DNA from: Paraburkholderia heleia NBRC 101817
GTDB taxonomy: Bacteria > Pseudomonadota > Gammaproteobacteria > Burkholderiales > Burkholderiaceae
NCBI RefSeq assembly: GCF_000739775.1
Contig: NZ_BBJH01000007.1
Coordinates: 248,001-312,000 of the forward strand
Length of the DNA: 64,000 bases
Direction: 5' to 3'
Shown here: one piece after another, positions 28,427-40,484 of the stretch
Layout of the letters: each line of letters opens with the position of its first letter
How positions within the stretch are numbered: position 1 is the stretch's first letter
Program-made: the position numbers and the translations under genes
Notes under the pieces: generated by a model
What the model saw: the letters and a program-made list of their open reading frames with translations, nothing else
Databases searched by the model: none
What the model was told of the DNA's origin: nothing

Positions 28427-31400
28427 TCACCACTGGTATGCCATACCGCCGCCGACCGTGGCACCGCCACCCGATGCATAACCGCCGCCCACCTTCACCT
28501 TGAGATTCTGCGTGATGCGCGCCGATGCGCCGAGCGCCACTGCCTGATAGCCCTGGAAGTTGGCTGTACCGATACCCACCGCGACGGTCTTGCCCTGATC
28601 GACTTCCGGGATCATCGTCAGCGCGGTTGCCGCCGCGATACCGCCGTACGCGTTGCGCGCCACCGAATTGACGCTGCCCTGGAGCGCGTTCAAGCCGCTC
28701 TGGAACTGCCCCATGTTCACCGCATCGGTGGCGTTGACGCCATTCGCGACATGGGTCATTCGACGCTCATTGCCTCGCGAGCCCACGGACACGGTGTTGT
28801 CCTCGTCCGCCACCGAGTTTGCACCCAGTGCGGCCGAGTTGTTGCCCGTGGCCTTCGCCGAGTCGCCGATCGCCGTCGAGTTCGCACCCGAAGCAACCGC
28901 ACCGCCGCCTGCCGCGATCGAGCTGGGGCCCGTGGCCGAAGCCGCGCCGCTCGTCGTGGTGGTCGACAGATACTCGGATCCGGTGACGCTGATGTTCTGA
29001 ATCTGCTGATTCAGGTTCGCGACCTCGACGTTCGTGGCGTACAACTGCGAGCCCGTTACGGCGTCCGTGCTCGACGCCGAGAGCTCGGCATCCTGCAGGT
29101 TGGTCAGCCTCGCCGCAGTCGTCGAATCCGTGCCGCCCAGCGTGACCTTGTCGCGTGCCGACGAGTCGTACTGCACCGCGTTCGCCACCTGGCCCGAGAT
29201 GTCAGTCACCGTTTGCTCGATGTTCGTTACGCGGCCGTCGATGTTCGTTACGCGACTGTCGATGCTCGAGATCGCGCTACCCACGTTGTGGTAAGTGCCG
29301 CCACCCACGACATACGTCGGCGCCGAGACCGAGCCGTCGGGATTGACCGTCGAACCGCCGCCCAGCGCGCCGGCCGCGCTCGAGGCGACACCGTACAGCT
29401 GGCCGCCGTTCACAGCCTCGGTGCTGCCAGCCGCGACGACACCATTCGCCACGTTGCGCAGCACGACCGGCGCATGACCCGAGCCCCCAAACGTGACCGT
29501 GTTCAGCGACGTGTCATCGTAGGCGACGAACGCGTTCGAGATGTTGCCCGAGGGACCGACCTTCGCTCCCATCGCTTCGAGCTGGGCGACGTTGACGGCG
29601 TCGTTCGCATCCACGCCGTTCGCCACGTTGTGCAACACGACCGGCGCATGACCCGAGCCCCCAAACGTGACCGTGTTCAGCGACGTGTCGTCGTACGCGA
29701 CGAAGGCGTTGGTGATGTTGCCGGAGTCATCGGTCGTCGCGCCCAGTGCGTAGAGCTGGGAGCCGTTCACCGCATCGAGGCTCGTGGCGTTCAGTGCGCC
29801 GTTTGCCACGTTCGTCAAGACGACCGGTGCGTGGTCCTTGCCACCGAGCGTCACCCCGTTCATCGACGCGTCGTCGTAGTGCACAGCGTTCTGGTCCGTG
29901 CCACTGCCGCCGCCTGCGTTCAGCGCGGCAATCGCATCGCCGACGTTGTTGTAGGTCCTGTGATCGACGGTATAGGTCGGACTCACGATCGAACCGTCTG
30001 CGCTGTACGTCGAACCGCCACCGAGCGCGCCGGCCGTCGAGCTGGCAAGGTTGTACAACTGCGCACCGTTCACTGCGTCAAAGCTCGTAGCCGAGACTTC
30101 ACCCCGCGCCACGTTGTGCAGCCCGACCGGCGTGATTGCAGCCGCGCCGCCCAGCGTTACCGAGTCATGCGCGGACGTGTCGTACTTCACCGCATCGGCC
30201 AGCTGGCCGTTGATGTTCGTGACGTCGCCAGTGATGTTGTTGATGTCCGCAGCGTTCCGGCTGACCTGCTGATTCGTGGCATACAGCTGCGAGCCGTTCA
30301 CCGCATCCGCGCTGTTCGCGCTCAGTTCACCCGCCGCTACGTTGTGCAGGCCAACAGGCGTGGTGGCATCCACACCGCCCAGCGTCACCGAGTCGTGTGT
30401 CGACGTGTCGTACTTCACCGCATCGGCCAGTTGGCCGTTGATGTTCGTGACGTCGCCTTGCAGGTTCGTGATGTTGGTCGTGTTCTGCGTCACGCGTCCA
30501 TCGAGGTTCGTGATCGCACCACCTACGTTGTCATAGGTGCTGCCACCCACGTTATACGTCGGGTTCGAGATCGAGCCATCGCTGTTCACCGTCGAGCCGC
30601 TGCCGAGCGAATCCGCCGTCGAGCTGGCCAGTTTGTACAACTGCGAGCCGTTCACCGCGTCGAAGCTCGTTGCCGAGACTGCGCCCGAAGCTACGTTATG
30701 CAGTTCCACCGGCGTGGTGGCATCCGTGCCGCCTAGCGTCACCGAGTCGTGTGTCGACGTGTCGTACATCACCGCGTCAGCCAGTTGACCGTTGATGTTC
30801 GTGACGTCGCCAGCGATGTTGGTCACGTCGACCGACAGGTTCGAGATGCTCTGGTTCGTCGCATACAGCTGCGAACCGTTCACCGCATCCGCGCTGTTCG
30901 CGCTCAGCTCACCCGCCGCCACGTTGTGCAGGCCAACAGGCGTGGTGGCATCCATACCGCCCAGCGTCACCGAGTCGTGCGCCGACGCGTCGTACTTCAC
31001 CGCATCGGCCAGCTGGCCATTGATGTTCGTCACGTCGCCCAGCAAATTGCTGATGTCGGTTGTGTTCTGCGTGACCTGCTGGTTGGTCGCGAACAGTTCC
31101 GAGCCATTCACCGCGTCGGTCGACGAAGCCGTCAGTTGGCCCGCCGCCACGTTGGTGATCGTGCGCTCCCTGCCCGCCGAACCCACTGAGACCGTGCTCT
31201 GCGCGTTCGTGCCTGCGAAGCTATAGCTCTTTCCGCCGATCGTCGCGCCCGACGTGTTCGCCACGGCCGCCGTGGTCGTAAGTGTGCCCAGTGCCACGTC
31301 GTTTGCATTGGTCGCAACGGCGTTCGTGCCTAGCGCCACTGAGCCGTTACCGGCTGACGTCGATCTGGTACCGATGGCAACCGAGCCGTCGCCGGCCGAA

Positions 31401-31972
31401 GTCGTCGACGCACCCATCGCCACCGACCCGTAACCCGACGCCTCGTTGTAACTGCCGATTGCGGAGGAGAAGTCGCCACTAGCGACTGTGCGGTAGCCCA
31501 GAGCACTGCTCGCAACGCCGGCCGCCGTTGCGAGCGAACCCACCACGGTTCCAAACGCAGCCGAAGCGGTGGCACCGAAGCCAACCACGCCCGCATTCTG
31601 GCCACTGGCAAGCGTGTATTGGCCGATTGCCATTGATCCTGCCCCTGCGGCACTGGCACTGGAGCCGATCGCAAAATTGAACTGCTGGAGATTGCGACCA
31701 TCCTTTGTAATCAAAAACACATTTGAAGTATTAGCCGCATAAGCGCCCGTACCAATCGCAACATTTGCGCCAACGCCGTTGTCATTCGCAGCGGTGCTAC
31801 CCGTCCCGCCAGCGCTATAGGGGTGCGCCTGGCTGGCCACGCCCAGCGCCGCGACGGCAATCGCCACCGCCTTCACATTGCCCTTGGCTTTGCGCTTGCC
31901 TTTCGCGTTTTCTGCCACTGCCACCCACGTTCTTGTGGTTTCGTTCCAGACTGATTGGTATGCCTTGTTCAT
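28427..31972 (-). CDS. Trimeric autotransporter adhesin (YadA/Hia-like)
   Basis: The 1181-residue outer-membrane adhesin starts with an extended signal peptide (ESPR pattern MNKAYQSVWNETTRTWVAVA, then a hydrophobic core to about residue 49). A left-handed beta-roll head of YadA type (about 60-260) has repeated GS.AIG units. A stalk (about 265-990) has repeated DAVNGSQLYATNQ necks, including four copies of an ADAVKYDTSTHDSVTLGG block at about 322, 398, 516 and 593 and a duplicated 58-residue unit at about 756 and 814. A second small head (about 1008-1065) is followed by the YadA anchor (1105-1181) ending AYQW. It mediates attachment to surfaces or hosts. The ligand is unknown. The upstream region is AT-rich. 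Confidence 0.95.
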   Translation of the reverse strand: MNKAYQSVWNETTRTWVAVAENAKGKRKAKGNVKAVAIAVAALGVASQAHPYSAGGTGSTAANDNGVGANVAIGTGAYAANTSNVFLITKDGRNLQQFNFAIGSSASAAGAGSMAIGQYTLASGQNAGVVGFGATASAAFGTVVGSLATAAGVASSALGYRTVASGDFSSAIGSYNEASGYGSVAMGASTTSAGDGSVAIGTRSTSAGNGSVALGTNAVATNANDVALGTLTTTAAVANTSGATIGGKSYSFAGTNAQSTVSVGSAGRERTITNVAAGQLTASSTDAVNGSELFATNQQVTQNTTDISNLLGDVTNINGQLADAVKYDASAHDSVTLGGMDATTPVGLHNVAAGELSANSADAVNGSQLYATNQSISNLSVDVTNIAGDVTNINGQLADAVMYDTSTHDSVTLGGTDATTPVELHNVASGAVSATSFDAVNGSQLYKLASSTADSLGSGSTVNSDGSISNPTYNVGGSTYDNVGGAITNLDGRVTQNTTNITNLQGDVTNINGQLADAVKYDTSTHDSVTLGGVDATTPVGLHNVAAGELSANSADAVNGSQLYATNQQVSRNAADINNITGDVTNINGQLADAVKYDTSAHDSVTLGGAAAITPVGLHNVARGEVSATSFDAVNGAQLYNLASSTAGALGGGSTYSADGSIVSPTYTVDHRTYNNVGDAIAALNAGGGSGTDQNAVHYDDASMNGVTLGGKDHAPVVLTNVANGALNATSLDAVNGSQLYALGATTDDSGNITNAFVAYDDTSLNTVTFGGSGHAPVVLHNVANGVDANDAVNVAQLEAMGAKVGPSGNISNAFVAYDDTSLNTVTFGGSGHAPVVLRNVANGVVAAGSTEAVNGGQLYGVASSAAGALGGGSTVNPDGSVSAPTYVVGGGTYHNVGSAISSIDSRVTNIDGRVTNIEQTVTDISGQVANAVQYDSSARDKVTLGGTDSTTAARLTNLQDAELSASSTDAVTGSQLYATNVEVANLNQQIQNISVTGSEYLSTTTTSGAASATGPSSIAAGGGAVASGANSTAIGDSAKATGNNSAALGANSVADEDNTVSVGSRGNERRMTHVANGVNATDAVNMGQFQSGLNALQGSVNSVARNAYGGIAAATALTMIPEVDQGKTVAVGIGTANFQGYQAVALGASARITQNLKVKVGGGYASGGGATVGGGMAYQW
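29462..29515 (-). repeat. Copy 1 of a 54-bp identical repeat in the adhesin stalk
   Basis: The 54 bases here are identical to 29636-29689, and similarity continues about 20 bases further. The offset is 174 bp (58 codons), so each unit is a whole stalk module (AYDDTSLNTVTFGGSGHAPV). Recombination between the copies would delete 58 residues in frame. Confidence 0.85.
29636..29689 (-). repeat. Copy 2 of the 54-bp repeat in the adhesin stalk
   Basis: Direct repeat partner of 29462-29515, same orientation and frame, inside the adhesin gene. Confidence 0.85.
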
Positions 31973-32382
31973 TCCTGTCCCTGGTGAATTTCCTACAGAT
32001 CTACCGGACCAATAGGTGATGACAGCAGCAACTTTATGGGCTGGAAATCACAGGGAGAATAAGAGAACTCTTAAAGCAAAAGGCCCTATGCGATAGAGCC
32101 GAGATACACGATCAGCAAAGACGATGGGGGCAGATCGAAGGCTTCCGCGACACTGTCGATGGCCGATATAAGGGCTTAATAATCAAGCGGAATTTTTCGC
32201 TTATTTTTCTCGATCACGCAGAAATTTATTGCAGAGAATAAATCTCACCTCTATGTCAAGAACATTCCTCACACATTTTCAAAAATCCTGCGCAGACACC
32301 TCAATTACATTAAAAATTGCCAGATCCTTTTCAGAGAATATTGAATCCCGGATTTTCTGGAACGATACGCGCCTGCATACGC
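31973..32382. other. AT-rich upstream region of the adhesin gene
   Basis: About 400 bp clearly richer in A and T than the rest of the window, with runs such as ATTTTTCGCTTATTTTTCTC near 32191-32210. It should hold the adhesin promoter, but no single promoter stands out. The few open frames are short and show no protein character. The base composition suggests acquisition together with the adhesin gene or a silenced regulatory region. Confidence 0.5.
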
Positions 32383-32559
32383 ATCGAGGTCGTCACTGCC
32401 GGCTTCGAATGGCTTGAGCACCCGTGGACCCAGGCCGCAGCCCGACAAGCTGACTAGAAGGCAATCGAGTATCGCTTCACTGATATGTTCGTGAAGCAGG
32501 AGCACGGCTGGCGTGTTGGAGCGGCCCGCGTGCGCCGCGAGACGACGGGCGCCATCTGA
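32383..32559 (+). pseudogene. Broken NTF2-like/DUF4440-type remnant
   Basis: In one frame the sequence reads a weak upstream part (EVVTAGFEWLEHPW), an in-frame TAG at 32455-32457, then AIEYRFTDMFVKQEHGWRVG and AARVRRETTGAI with a TGA. The RFTDxFVKxxxGWRVxAAR pattern is the usual C-terminal strand pair of NTF2-like (SnoaL/DUF4440) proteins. No start or N-terminal half is visible. It is a decayed fragment beside the adhesin. Confidence 0.5.
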
Positions 32560-32627
32560 CGACGGCGCCCGCGCAGGAGAAAAAGCTGGATTACGCGCCG
32601 CGGTGGCGACGCCGGTGCGTCAGGGGT

Positions 32628-33050
32628 TCAGAACGGCTTGATGACAACCAGCGCCACCGCAGCCAGCATGCCGAGCACGGGAAGCTCGTTGAACATGCGA
32701 TACCACTTGTCGGAGCGGCGGTTTTCGCCGCGCTCGAACGTTTTGAGCAAACGTCCGCAGTACGCGTGATAGATGACGAGCAGCGCCACCACGCCCACTT
32801 TCGCGTGGATCCACCCCTGGCCGCGCCCGATCCCCACCACGAGCCACAGCCACAGTCCGCATAGAAGCGCGGGCACGGCGATCATCGTCATGAAGCGGTA
32901 GAGCTTGCGCGCCATGATGAGCAGACGTTTGACGGCCGCGGGTTCGGTTTCCATCGCGAGATTCACGAAGATACGCGGCAGATAGAACAGGCCCGCGAAC
33001 CACGAGGCGATGAGCACGATGTGAAACGTCTTGACCCAGAGCATCGACAT
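32628..33050 (-). CDS. hemJ: HemJ-type protoporphyrinogen IX oxidase (CopD/UPF0093 family)
   Basis: The 140-residue inner-membrane protein has four hydrophobic segments and the HemJ motifs MLWVKTFHIVLIASWFAGLF with His10 and GWIHAKVGVVALLVIYHAYC with His82 and Lys84. HemJ oxidises protoporphyrinogen IX to protoporphyrin IX in heme synthesis and itself binds heme. The ending NELPVLGMLAAVALVVIKPF is also typical. It lies downstream of proA in the same direction. Confidence 0.88.
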   Translation of the reverse strand: MSMLWVKTFHIVLIASWFAGLFYLPRIFVNLAMETEPAAVKRLLIMARKLYRFMTMIAVPALLCGLWLWLVVGIGRGQGWIHAKVGVVALLVIYHAYCGRLLKTFERGENRRSDKWYRMFNELPVLGMLAAVALVVIKPF

Positions 33051-33125
33051 TATTTTTTCTTCTTCGTGAGCGATTGTGCAACGGGGCGGCGGGCCAGGCC
33101 GTGCGCCGCCTCGTGCGATACGCGA

Positions 33126-34412
33126 TTATTGACGGCCTTCACCGTGACCGAGCACCACGTACTTCAGCGAGGTCAGCCCTTCCAGACCGACCGGGCCGCG
33201 CGCGTGCAGCTTGTCGTTCGAGATACCGATCTCCGCACCCAGACCGAACTCGAAACCGTCGGCAAAGCGCGTCGAGGCGTTCACCATCACGCTCGCCGAG
33301 TCGACTTCGCGCAGGAAGCGCATGGCGCGGTCGTGGTCTTCGGTGACGATCGCGTCGGTGTGGTGCGACCCATAGGCGTTGATGTGGTCAATCGCGTCGT
33401 CGAGCGTGTCGACCACCTTCACCGCCAGCACCGGCGCGAGGTACTCGGTACGCCAGTCCTCTTCGGTCGCATCCACCAGCGGAGCGACACCCGCGTCGGC
33501 GAGAATCGAGCGTGCCGCCGCATCCACGCGCAGCTCGACTTCCTTCTCGCGATACAGGCGGCCAAGCGGCGGCAGCACGTCATGCGCAATGCCGCGCGCC
33601 ACGAGCAGCGTCTCCATCGTGTTGCAGGTGCCGTAGCGGTGCGTCTTGGCGTTGTCGCACACGCTCAGCGCTTTCGCGAGATCGGCGCGGTCGTCCACGT
33701 AGACGTGACAGATGCCGTCGAGGTGCTTGATCATCGGTACGCGCGCCTCCGCCATCAGGCGCTCGATCAGGCTCTTGCCGCCGCGCGGCACGATCACGTC
33801 CACGAATTCCGTCATCGTGATGAGCTTGCCCACGGCCGCGCGGTCGGCGGTCTCGACCACCTGCACTGCGTCCTGCGGCAATCCCGCCGCCGCCAGCCCT
33901 TCGCCAATCAGCTTCGCGAGCGCGGTATTGCATTCGAGCGCCTCGGACCCGCCGCGCAGAATCGTGGCGTTGCCCGACTTCAGGCACAGGGCCGCCGCGT
34001 CGATCGTCACGTTCGGCCGCGATTCGTAGATGATGCCGATCACGCCCAGCGGCACGCGCATCTGCCCGACCTGAATGCCGCTCGGGCGGAACTTGAGGTT
34101 GCTGATCTCGCCGATGGGGTCCGCCAGCGCCGCGACCTGGCGAAGGCCCTCGACCATCGTCCTGAGCGCCTTGTCCGACAGCGTGAGGCGGTCGATGAAC
34201 GCCGCGTCGTGACCCTTCTCCTGCGCGCGTGCGAGGTCGCGCGCGTTGGCATCCTTCAAATGCTGCGCGTCGCGCTCGATGGCTTGCGCCACCGCTTCGA
34301 GTGCCGCGTTCTTCGCGGCTGTCGAGGCCCGTGCCATCGCGCGCGACGCGTTGCGGGCGCGGCGGCCGAGGCCGGTCATGTACTGGTCGATATCCATGGT
34401 GTCTGTCGTCAT
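33126..34412 (-). CDS. proA: Gamma-glutamyl phosphate reductase
   Basis: ProA reduces glutamyl-5-phosphate to the semialdehyde in proline synthesis. The 428-residue protein has the aldehyde dehydrogenase fold, with [31 protein letters not shown], the catalytic cysteine in [16 protein letters not shown], and [20 protein letters not shown]. The start at 34412 or 34397 cannot be decided ([10 protein letters not shown]); the first is given. proB is not adjacent. Confidence 0.97.
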   Translation of the reverse strand: MTTDTMDIDQYMTGLGRRARNASRAMARASTAAKNAALEAVAQAIERDAQHLKDANARDLARAQEKGHDAAFIDRLTLSDKALRTMVEGLRQVAALADPIGEISNLKFRPSGIQVGQMRVPLGVIGIIYESRPNVTIDAAALCLKSGNATILRGGSEALECNTALAKLIGEGLAAAGLPQDAVQVVETADRAAVGKLITMTEFVDVIVPRGGKSLIERLMAEARVPMIKHLDGICHVYVDDRADLAKALSVCDNAKTHRYGTCNTMETLLVARGIAHDVLPPLGRLYREKEVELRVDAAARSILADAGVAPLVDATEEDWRTEYLAPVLAVKVVDTLDDAIDHINAYGSHHTDAIVTEDHDRAMRFLREVDSASVMVNASTRFADGFEFGLGAEIGISNDKLHARGPVGLEGLTSLKYVVLGHGEGRQ

Positions 34413-34597
34413 GCGGCGCGTGAGGCGCAGTCCAATGAACTGCCGGCAGCGCGGTTCGATTCAAAGCGGTTCAGGCCGATTTTAAGGCCAGCCGCCAAGG
34501 TTTGCTGGACGTGGCCGGGCGGCACGACAGGCCCATCGGCTGCACGGCAGGTGTAAAGCAGGCGCCGTAGTGCCGGTTCAGGCAAGCGCGGAACGCT

Positions 34598-35800
34598 TTA
34601 GTCTTGCCGGCGCGACGGCCCTGCGGTGCGCGGTCGGGCCGCGGTAGCTGCGGCGGCTGCCGCCACGGCTGGGCTGGCTGGCTGCGCGCGCCCCGGCGCC
34701 GCACCAGCACCGGCATGCGCGCCGGCGCGCGCCTGCGCTCCACCGTCGCGAGGCGCGGCCACGGTCATGGCGAGTTCGAACAGGCCATCCCAGGCATCGG
34801 GCGGCAGTGCATTGCGCCAGTCGGCGCGCGCTTGCCCCGAAAGGCCCTTGACCTGGCGGTCGAGGCGCGCCGCGAGCGCGAGCCCGCGCTCAAGCGTCGC
34901 CTCACTCAGACGCGACAGCGCCGGCCCGATGAGCCGCTCGCGCGGCCCCCACACGCGGTTCTCGCGCAGCAGCATGGCGAGCGGCTTGCCCGCCGCCACG
35001 CCGCGCTTGATGCGCAACAACGTACGGATTTCCTCGACCACGGCCCACAGCACCAGCACTGAAGCCTCGCCTTCGCCCTGCAGCCCGTCGAGCATGCGCG
35101 CGAGGCGTCCGGCGTCGCCTGTGAGCATCGCTTCGTTGAGCTTGAATACGTCGTAGCGCGCGACGTTGAGCACGGCGTCGTGAATCTGCTCGAAGCTCAG
35201 CACGCCTTGTGGATAAAGCAAACCGAGCTTCTGGATTTCCTGATGCGCCGCCAGCAGGTTGCCTTCCACGCGCTCCGCCACGAATTGCAGCGCGCGCCGG
35301 CCGTCTTCGCCGGGCGCCACGCGCTGCCCCTGCAGCGCCAGACGCTGGCCGATCCAGTTCGGCAGCGCCGCGCGTTCCACGGGCTCGATCTTCAGCGCAA
35401 CACCGCTCTCAGCCAACGCCGTGAACCACGCCGACTTCTGCGTGGCGGCGTCGAGGCGAGGCAGCGTGACGAGCATCAGCACGTCGGGATTCGAGGCGGC
35501 GGCGAGCGTCTTGAGCGCGTCCGCGCCTTCCTTGCCGGGCTTGCCCGACGGAATGCGCAACTCCACCAGTTGACGATCGCCGAAGAGCGACATCGACTGG
35601 CTCGCGCCGAGGAGCGAACTCCAGTCGAAGCCGCGCTCGACGGTGAACACCGAGCGGTCGGTGAAGCCCGCCGCGCGGGCGGCCGCGCGGATGCGGTCGC
35701 ACGCCTCCTGGGCGAGCAGGTGTTCGTCGCCGTAGACGACGTACAGGCCGGCCAGCCCTTTCGCGAGATGCGGTTCGAGTGCGTCGGGTCGCAGTTGCAT
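34598..35800 (-). CDS. holA: DNA polymerase III delta subunit
   Basis: HolA is the wrench of the clamp loader that opens the beta clamp. The 400-residue protein begins MQLRPDALEPHLAKGLAGLY and shows VYGDEHLLAQEACDRIRAAA, SLFGDRQLVELRIPSGKPGK, VERVEGNLLAAHQEIQKLGL and LARYDVF-like segments of the family. The last 50 residues are an alanine/arginine/glycine-rich tail not found in E. coli. It starts 43 bp after lptE, the usual leuS-lptE-holA order. Confidence 0.95.
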   Translation of the reverse strand: MQLRPDALEPHLAKGLAGLYVVYGDEHLLAQEACDRIRAAARAAGFTDRSVFTVERGFDWSSLLGASQSMSLFGDRQLVELRIPSGKPGKEGADALKTLAAASNPDVLMLVTLPRLDAATQKSAWFTALAESGVALKIEPVERAALPNWIGQRLALQGQRVAPGEDGRRALQFVAERVEGNLLAAHQEIQKLGLLYPQGVLSFEQIHDAVLNVARYDVFKLNEAMLTGDAGRLARMLDGLQGEGEASVLVLWAVVEEIRTLLRIKRGVAAGKPLAMLLRENRVWGPRERLIGPALSRLSEATLERGLALAARLDRQVKGLSGQARADWRNALPPDAWDGLFELAMTVAAPRDGGAQARAGAHAGAGAAPGRAQPASPAVAAAAAATAARPRTAGPSRRQD

Positions 35801-35843
35801 GGCGCTCGGTCGAAGATCGCTCAGTAGAGGGAAACCGCGCGCA

Positions 35844-36407
35844 TCACAGCGGCGGCGGCGGCAGCGGCGCGCGCGGCGCGACACCCGGCACGACCTGATC
35901 GGGCGTCGGGTTGATCGATTTCAGCACGGCCAGCCGCCGCATGAGCTGGTCGACAGCGTCGTTCTGCATGTCGGTGAACAGCAGATCGGCTTCCTGCGTC
36001 TTGGCGGTCGAGAACTGATCGCTGTAGGTCATCGCGCGGTTCAGCGAAATCATGCTCGGCTGGATCAGCACGGTGCCGTCCGGTCTCATTAGCGTGTAGT
36101 TCAGCGAATAGTTGACCTGATATTCCACCACCGCGCCGAGCGAATTGAGCGTGAGCGTGCTGAAGCTGCGCCCTTCGGAAACGCGCAGCACGGCGTCGGC
36201 GTTGGCCACCGAGTCGACCACGACCGAATCGCTGCCGCCTTCGACCATACGCGAGAGACGCCCGACGAGCGGCGGCGGCGCGCCGACGACGGCGAGGCGC
36301 TTGAAGGCGAAGTTCTCCTCGCCGCGCAGCTGGAAGCCGCACGCCGAGAGGGCCAGCGCGCTGCCCGCCACGAGCGGGAACAACCTGAGAAACGATCTGC
36401 GAATCAC
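35844..36407 (-). CDS. lptE: LPS-assembly lipoprotein LptE
   Basis: LptE plugs the LptD barrel that inserts LPS in the outer leaflet. The 187-residue protein has a lipoprotein signal peptide with the lipobox LSAC (Cys23) and the start of the mature form GFQLRGEENFAFKRLAV. The GTG start at 36407 has GGGAG upstream; an ATG overlapping it is followed by a stop and is not usable. The proline-rich C-terminus ends APLPPPPL. Located between leuS and holA as in other beta-proteobacteria. Confidence 0.93.
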   Translation of the reverse strand: MIRRSFLRLFPLVAGSALALSACGFQLRGEENFAFKRLAVVGAPPPLVGRLSRMVEGGSDSVVVDSVANADAVLRVSEGRSFSTLTLNSLGAVVEYQVNYSLNYTLMRPDGTVLIQPSMISLNRAMTYSDQFSTAKTQEADLLFTDMQNDAVDQLMRRLAVLKSINPTPDQVVPGVAPRAPLPPPPL

Positions 36408-36508
36408 ATGGACTCCCTGGGTTCGCGACAGAGTCGCCGGTGTCGGCTGAATGGCGGCGCGCGGTGCTTCGCGCGCCACGCCGCTCAACATGGCCTGGGT
36501 TTGCCTCG

Positions 36509-39223
<2,715 letters not shown>

Positions 39224-39258
39224 TTATACCGTTGACTGGCACGCGCTCAGTCGCGTAC

Positions 39259-39690
39259 TCAATGCGCGCCGGCGGGCGGCTCCGTGACGAAGCCGAGGCG
39301 CGTGAGCCCGGCCTGCTGCGCGGCGCCCATGACCTGGGCGATCACGTCGTAGCGCGTCTCGCGCGCGGCGCGCAGTTGCAGTTCGGGCTGCTGCGACTCG
39401 GGCTCTTTACCCGCTGCCGTGAAGCGCGCGCGCAGTTCGTCGAGCGTGACGGGCTGGGCGTTCCAGAAGAGCTTGCCGGCGGCGTCGATGGAGAGCGTGA
39501 CGGTCTGCGCCGTTTGCTGCACCGGCTCGGCGACGACCTTCGGCAAATCGAGCCGGATCGCATGCGTGAAGAGCGGCGCGGTGATGATGAAGATGACGAG
39601 CAGCACGAGCATGACGTCGATGAGCGGCGTCATGTTGATCTCCGACATCGGTGCCGCATCGCGCTTCTTTTCGAGTCCGCCGAATGCCAT
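39259..39690 (-). CDS. exbD: Biopolymer transport protein ExbD
   Basis: The 143-residue protein has a cytoplasmic start MAFGGLEKKRDAAPMSEINM, then one membrane helix (TPLIDVMLVLLVIFIITAPL) with the conserved aspartate that carries protons, and a periplasmic domain. ExbD works with ExbB to power TonB-dependent uptake. It starts 12 bp after exbB. No tonB gene is adjacent. Confidence 0.93.
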   Translation of the reverse strand: MAFGGLEKKRDAAPMSEINMTPLIDVMLVLLVIFIITAPLFTHAIRLDLPKVVAEPVQQTAQTVTLSIDAAGKLFWNAQPVTLDELRARFTAAGKEPESQQPELQLRAARETRYDVIAQVMGAAQQAGLTRLGFVTEPPAGAH

Positions 39691-39702
39691 ACGCGCTGCC
39701 TC

Positions 39703-40431
39703 CTACGACTCGGCGCGCGCGCCTTCGCGCAGCGCGCCCTGCGCACCTTCGCGGCGCAGCGGCGCGCCTTCGGGCGCGCAGGCATAGGCGTGCAGATCGT
39801 GCGCGAAACCGTCGAGATCGTCGCAGAGCTGGCGCACGAGGCGGCCCAGCACGTTATAGGCGAGCACCGCCGGAATCGCGACGACGAGACCGAAGGCCGT
39901 CATGATGAGCGCCTCGCCCACCGGGCCGGCCACGTTCTCGATCATCGCCTGGCCGCTCGCGGCGATGCTGCCGAGCGCGTGGTAGATGCCCCAGACGGTG
40001 CCGAGCAGACCGACGAACGGCGCCGTGCTGCCCACCGAGGCGAGCAGGACCTGCCCGAACTCGAGGCGCCGCTGCGACGCCTGCAGCGCGCCGCGCAGCG
40101 CACGCAGCACGCGCTCGCCGCGATCCACGCGCGCGAGCAGCATGCCGGGCGCCTCGGCTTCCTCGGCGGCGAGCGCCGCCTGCGCGAGCGGCAGGAACAC
40201 GCGCTCGCGGTCGAGCGCACGCATGGCGGCAACACCGTCTGCGAGCGTGCGCCCCTGCCAGAAGCGCGCCACGGCGCGCGGCCCCTGGCGCTTCGCGCGC
40301 AGCAGGATCCAGCTCTTGATGATGAGAAAACACCAGCTCGCGACCGACATGGCGAGCAATACCCACGCAACCGCATGGGTGACCGCGTCGCCCGTCTGCA
40401 GATAGTGAATGACTCCGGAACTCGCGGCCAT
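39703..40431 (-). CDS. exbB: Biopolymer transport protein ExbB (MotA/TolQ/ExbB family)
   Basis: The 242-residue protein has three membrane segments (about 15-40, 130-155 and 175-195) with SVGSTAPFVGLLGTVWGIYH and GEALIMTAFGLVVAIPAVLAYN, the MotA/ExbB signatures that line the proton channel. It is the pentameric partner of ExbD. A perfect 11-bp hairpin stands between the dapB stop and this start, which may limit read-through. Confidence 0.93.
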   Translation of the reverse strand: MAASSGVIHYLQTGDAVTHAVAWVLLAMSVASWCFLIIKSWILLRAKRQGPRAVARFWQGRTLADGVAAMRALDRERVFLPLAQAALAAEEAEAPGMLLARVDRGERVLRALRGALQASQRRLEFGQVLLASVGSTAPFVGLLGTVWGIYHALGSIAASGQAMIENVAGPVGEALIMTAFGLVVAIPAVLAYNVLGRLVRQLCDDLDGFAHDLHAYACAPEGAPLRREGAQGALREGARAES

Positions 40432-40448
40432 CGGACCTCGCTCACTGT

Positions 40449-40472
40449 CGGTCCGGCGCGGGCGCCGGACCG
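40449..40472 (-). repeat. Hairpin between dapB and exbB
   Basis: CGGTCCGGCGC (40449-40459) and GCGCCGGACCG (40462-40472) form a perfect 11-bp stem with a two-base loop. There is no T-run. It sits 12 bases after the dapB stop and 17 bases before the exbB start, so it could act as a terminator, attenuator or mRNA end barrier. Confidence 0.6.
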
Positions 40473-40484
40473 TAGGGGAAACGC

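Noticed and set aside
28412..30736. A 774-residue plus-strand frame antisense to the adhesin
   Set aside because: It is rich in Arg, Val and His from reading the repeats on the opposite strand, has no domain, and the minus-strand adhesin explains the region fully.
32305..32505. Small frames in the AT-rich region before the adhesin
   Set aside because: Short, without ribosome sites or recognisable domains; only the NTF2-like remnant in one frame is kept.
34471..34597. Possible tiny gene between holA and proA (KAFRACLNRHYGACFTPAV...)
   Set aside because: It is only the open continuation of a longer frame overlapping the holA tail, with no start or ribosome site of its own.
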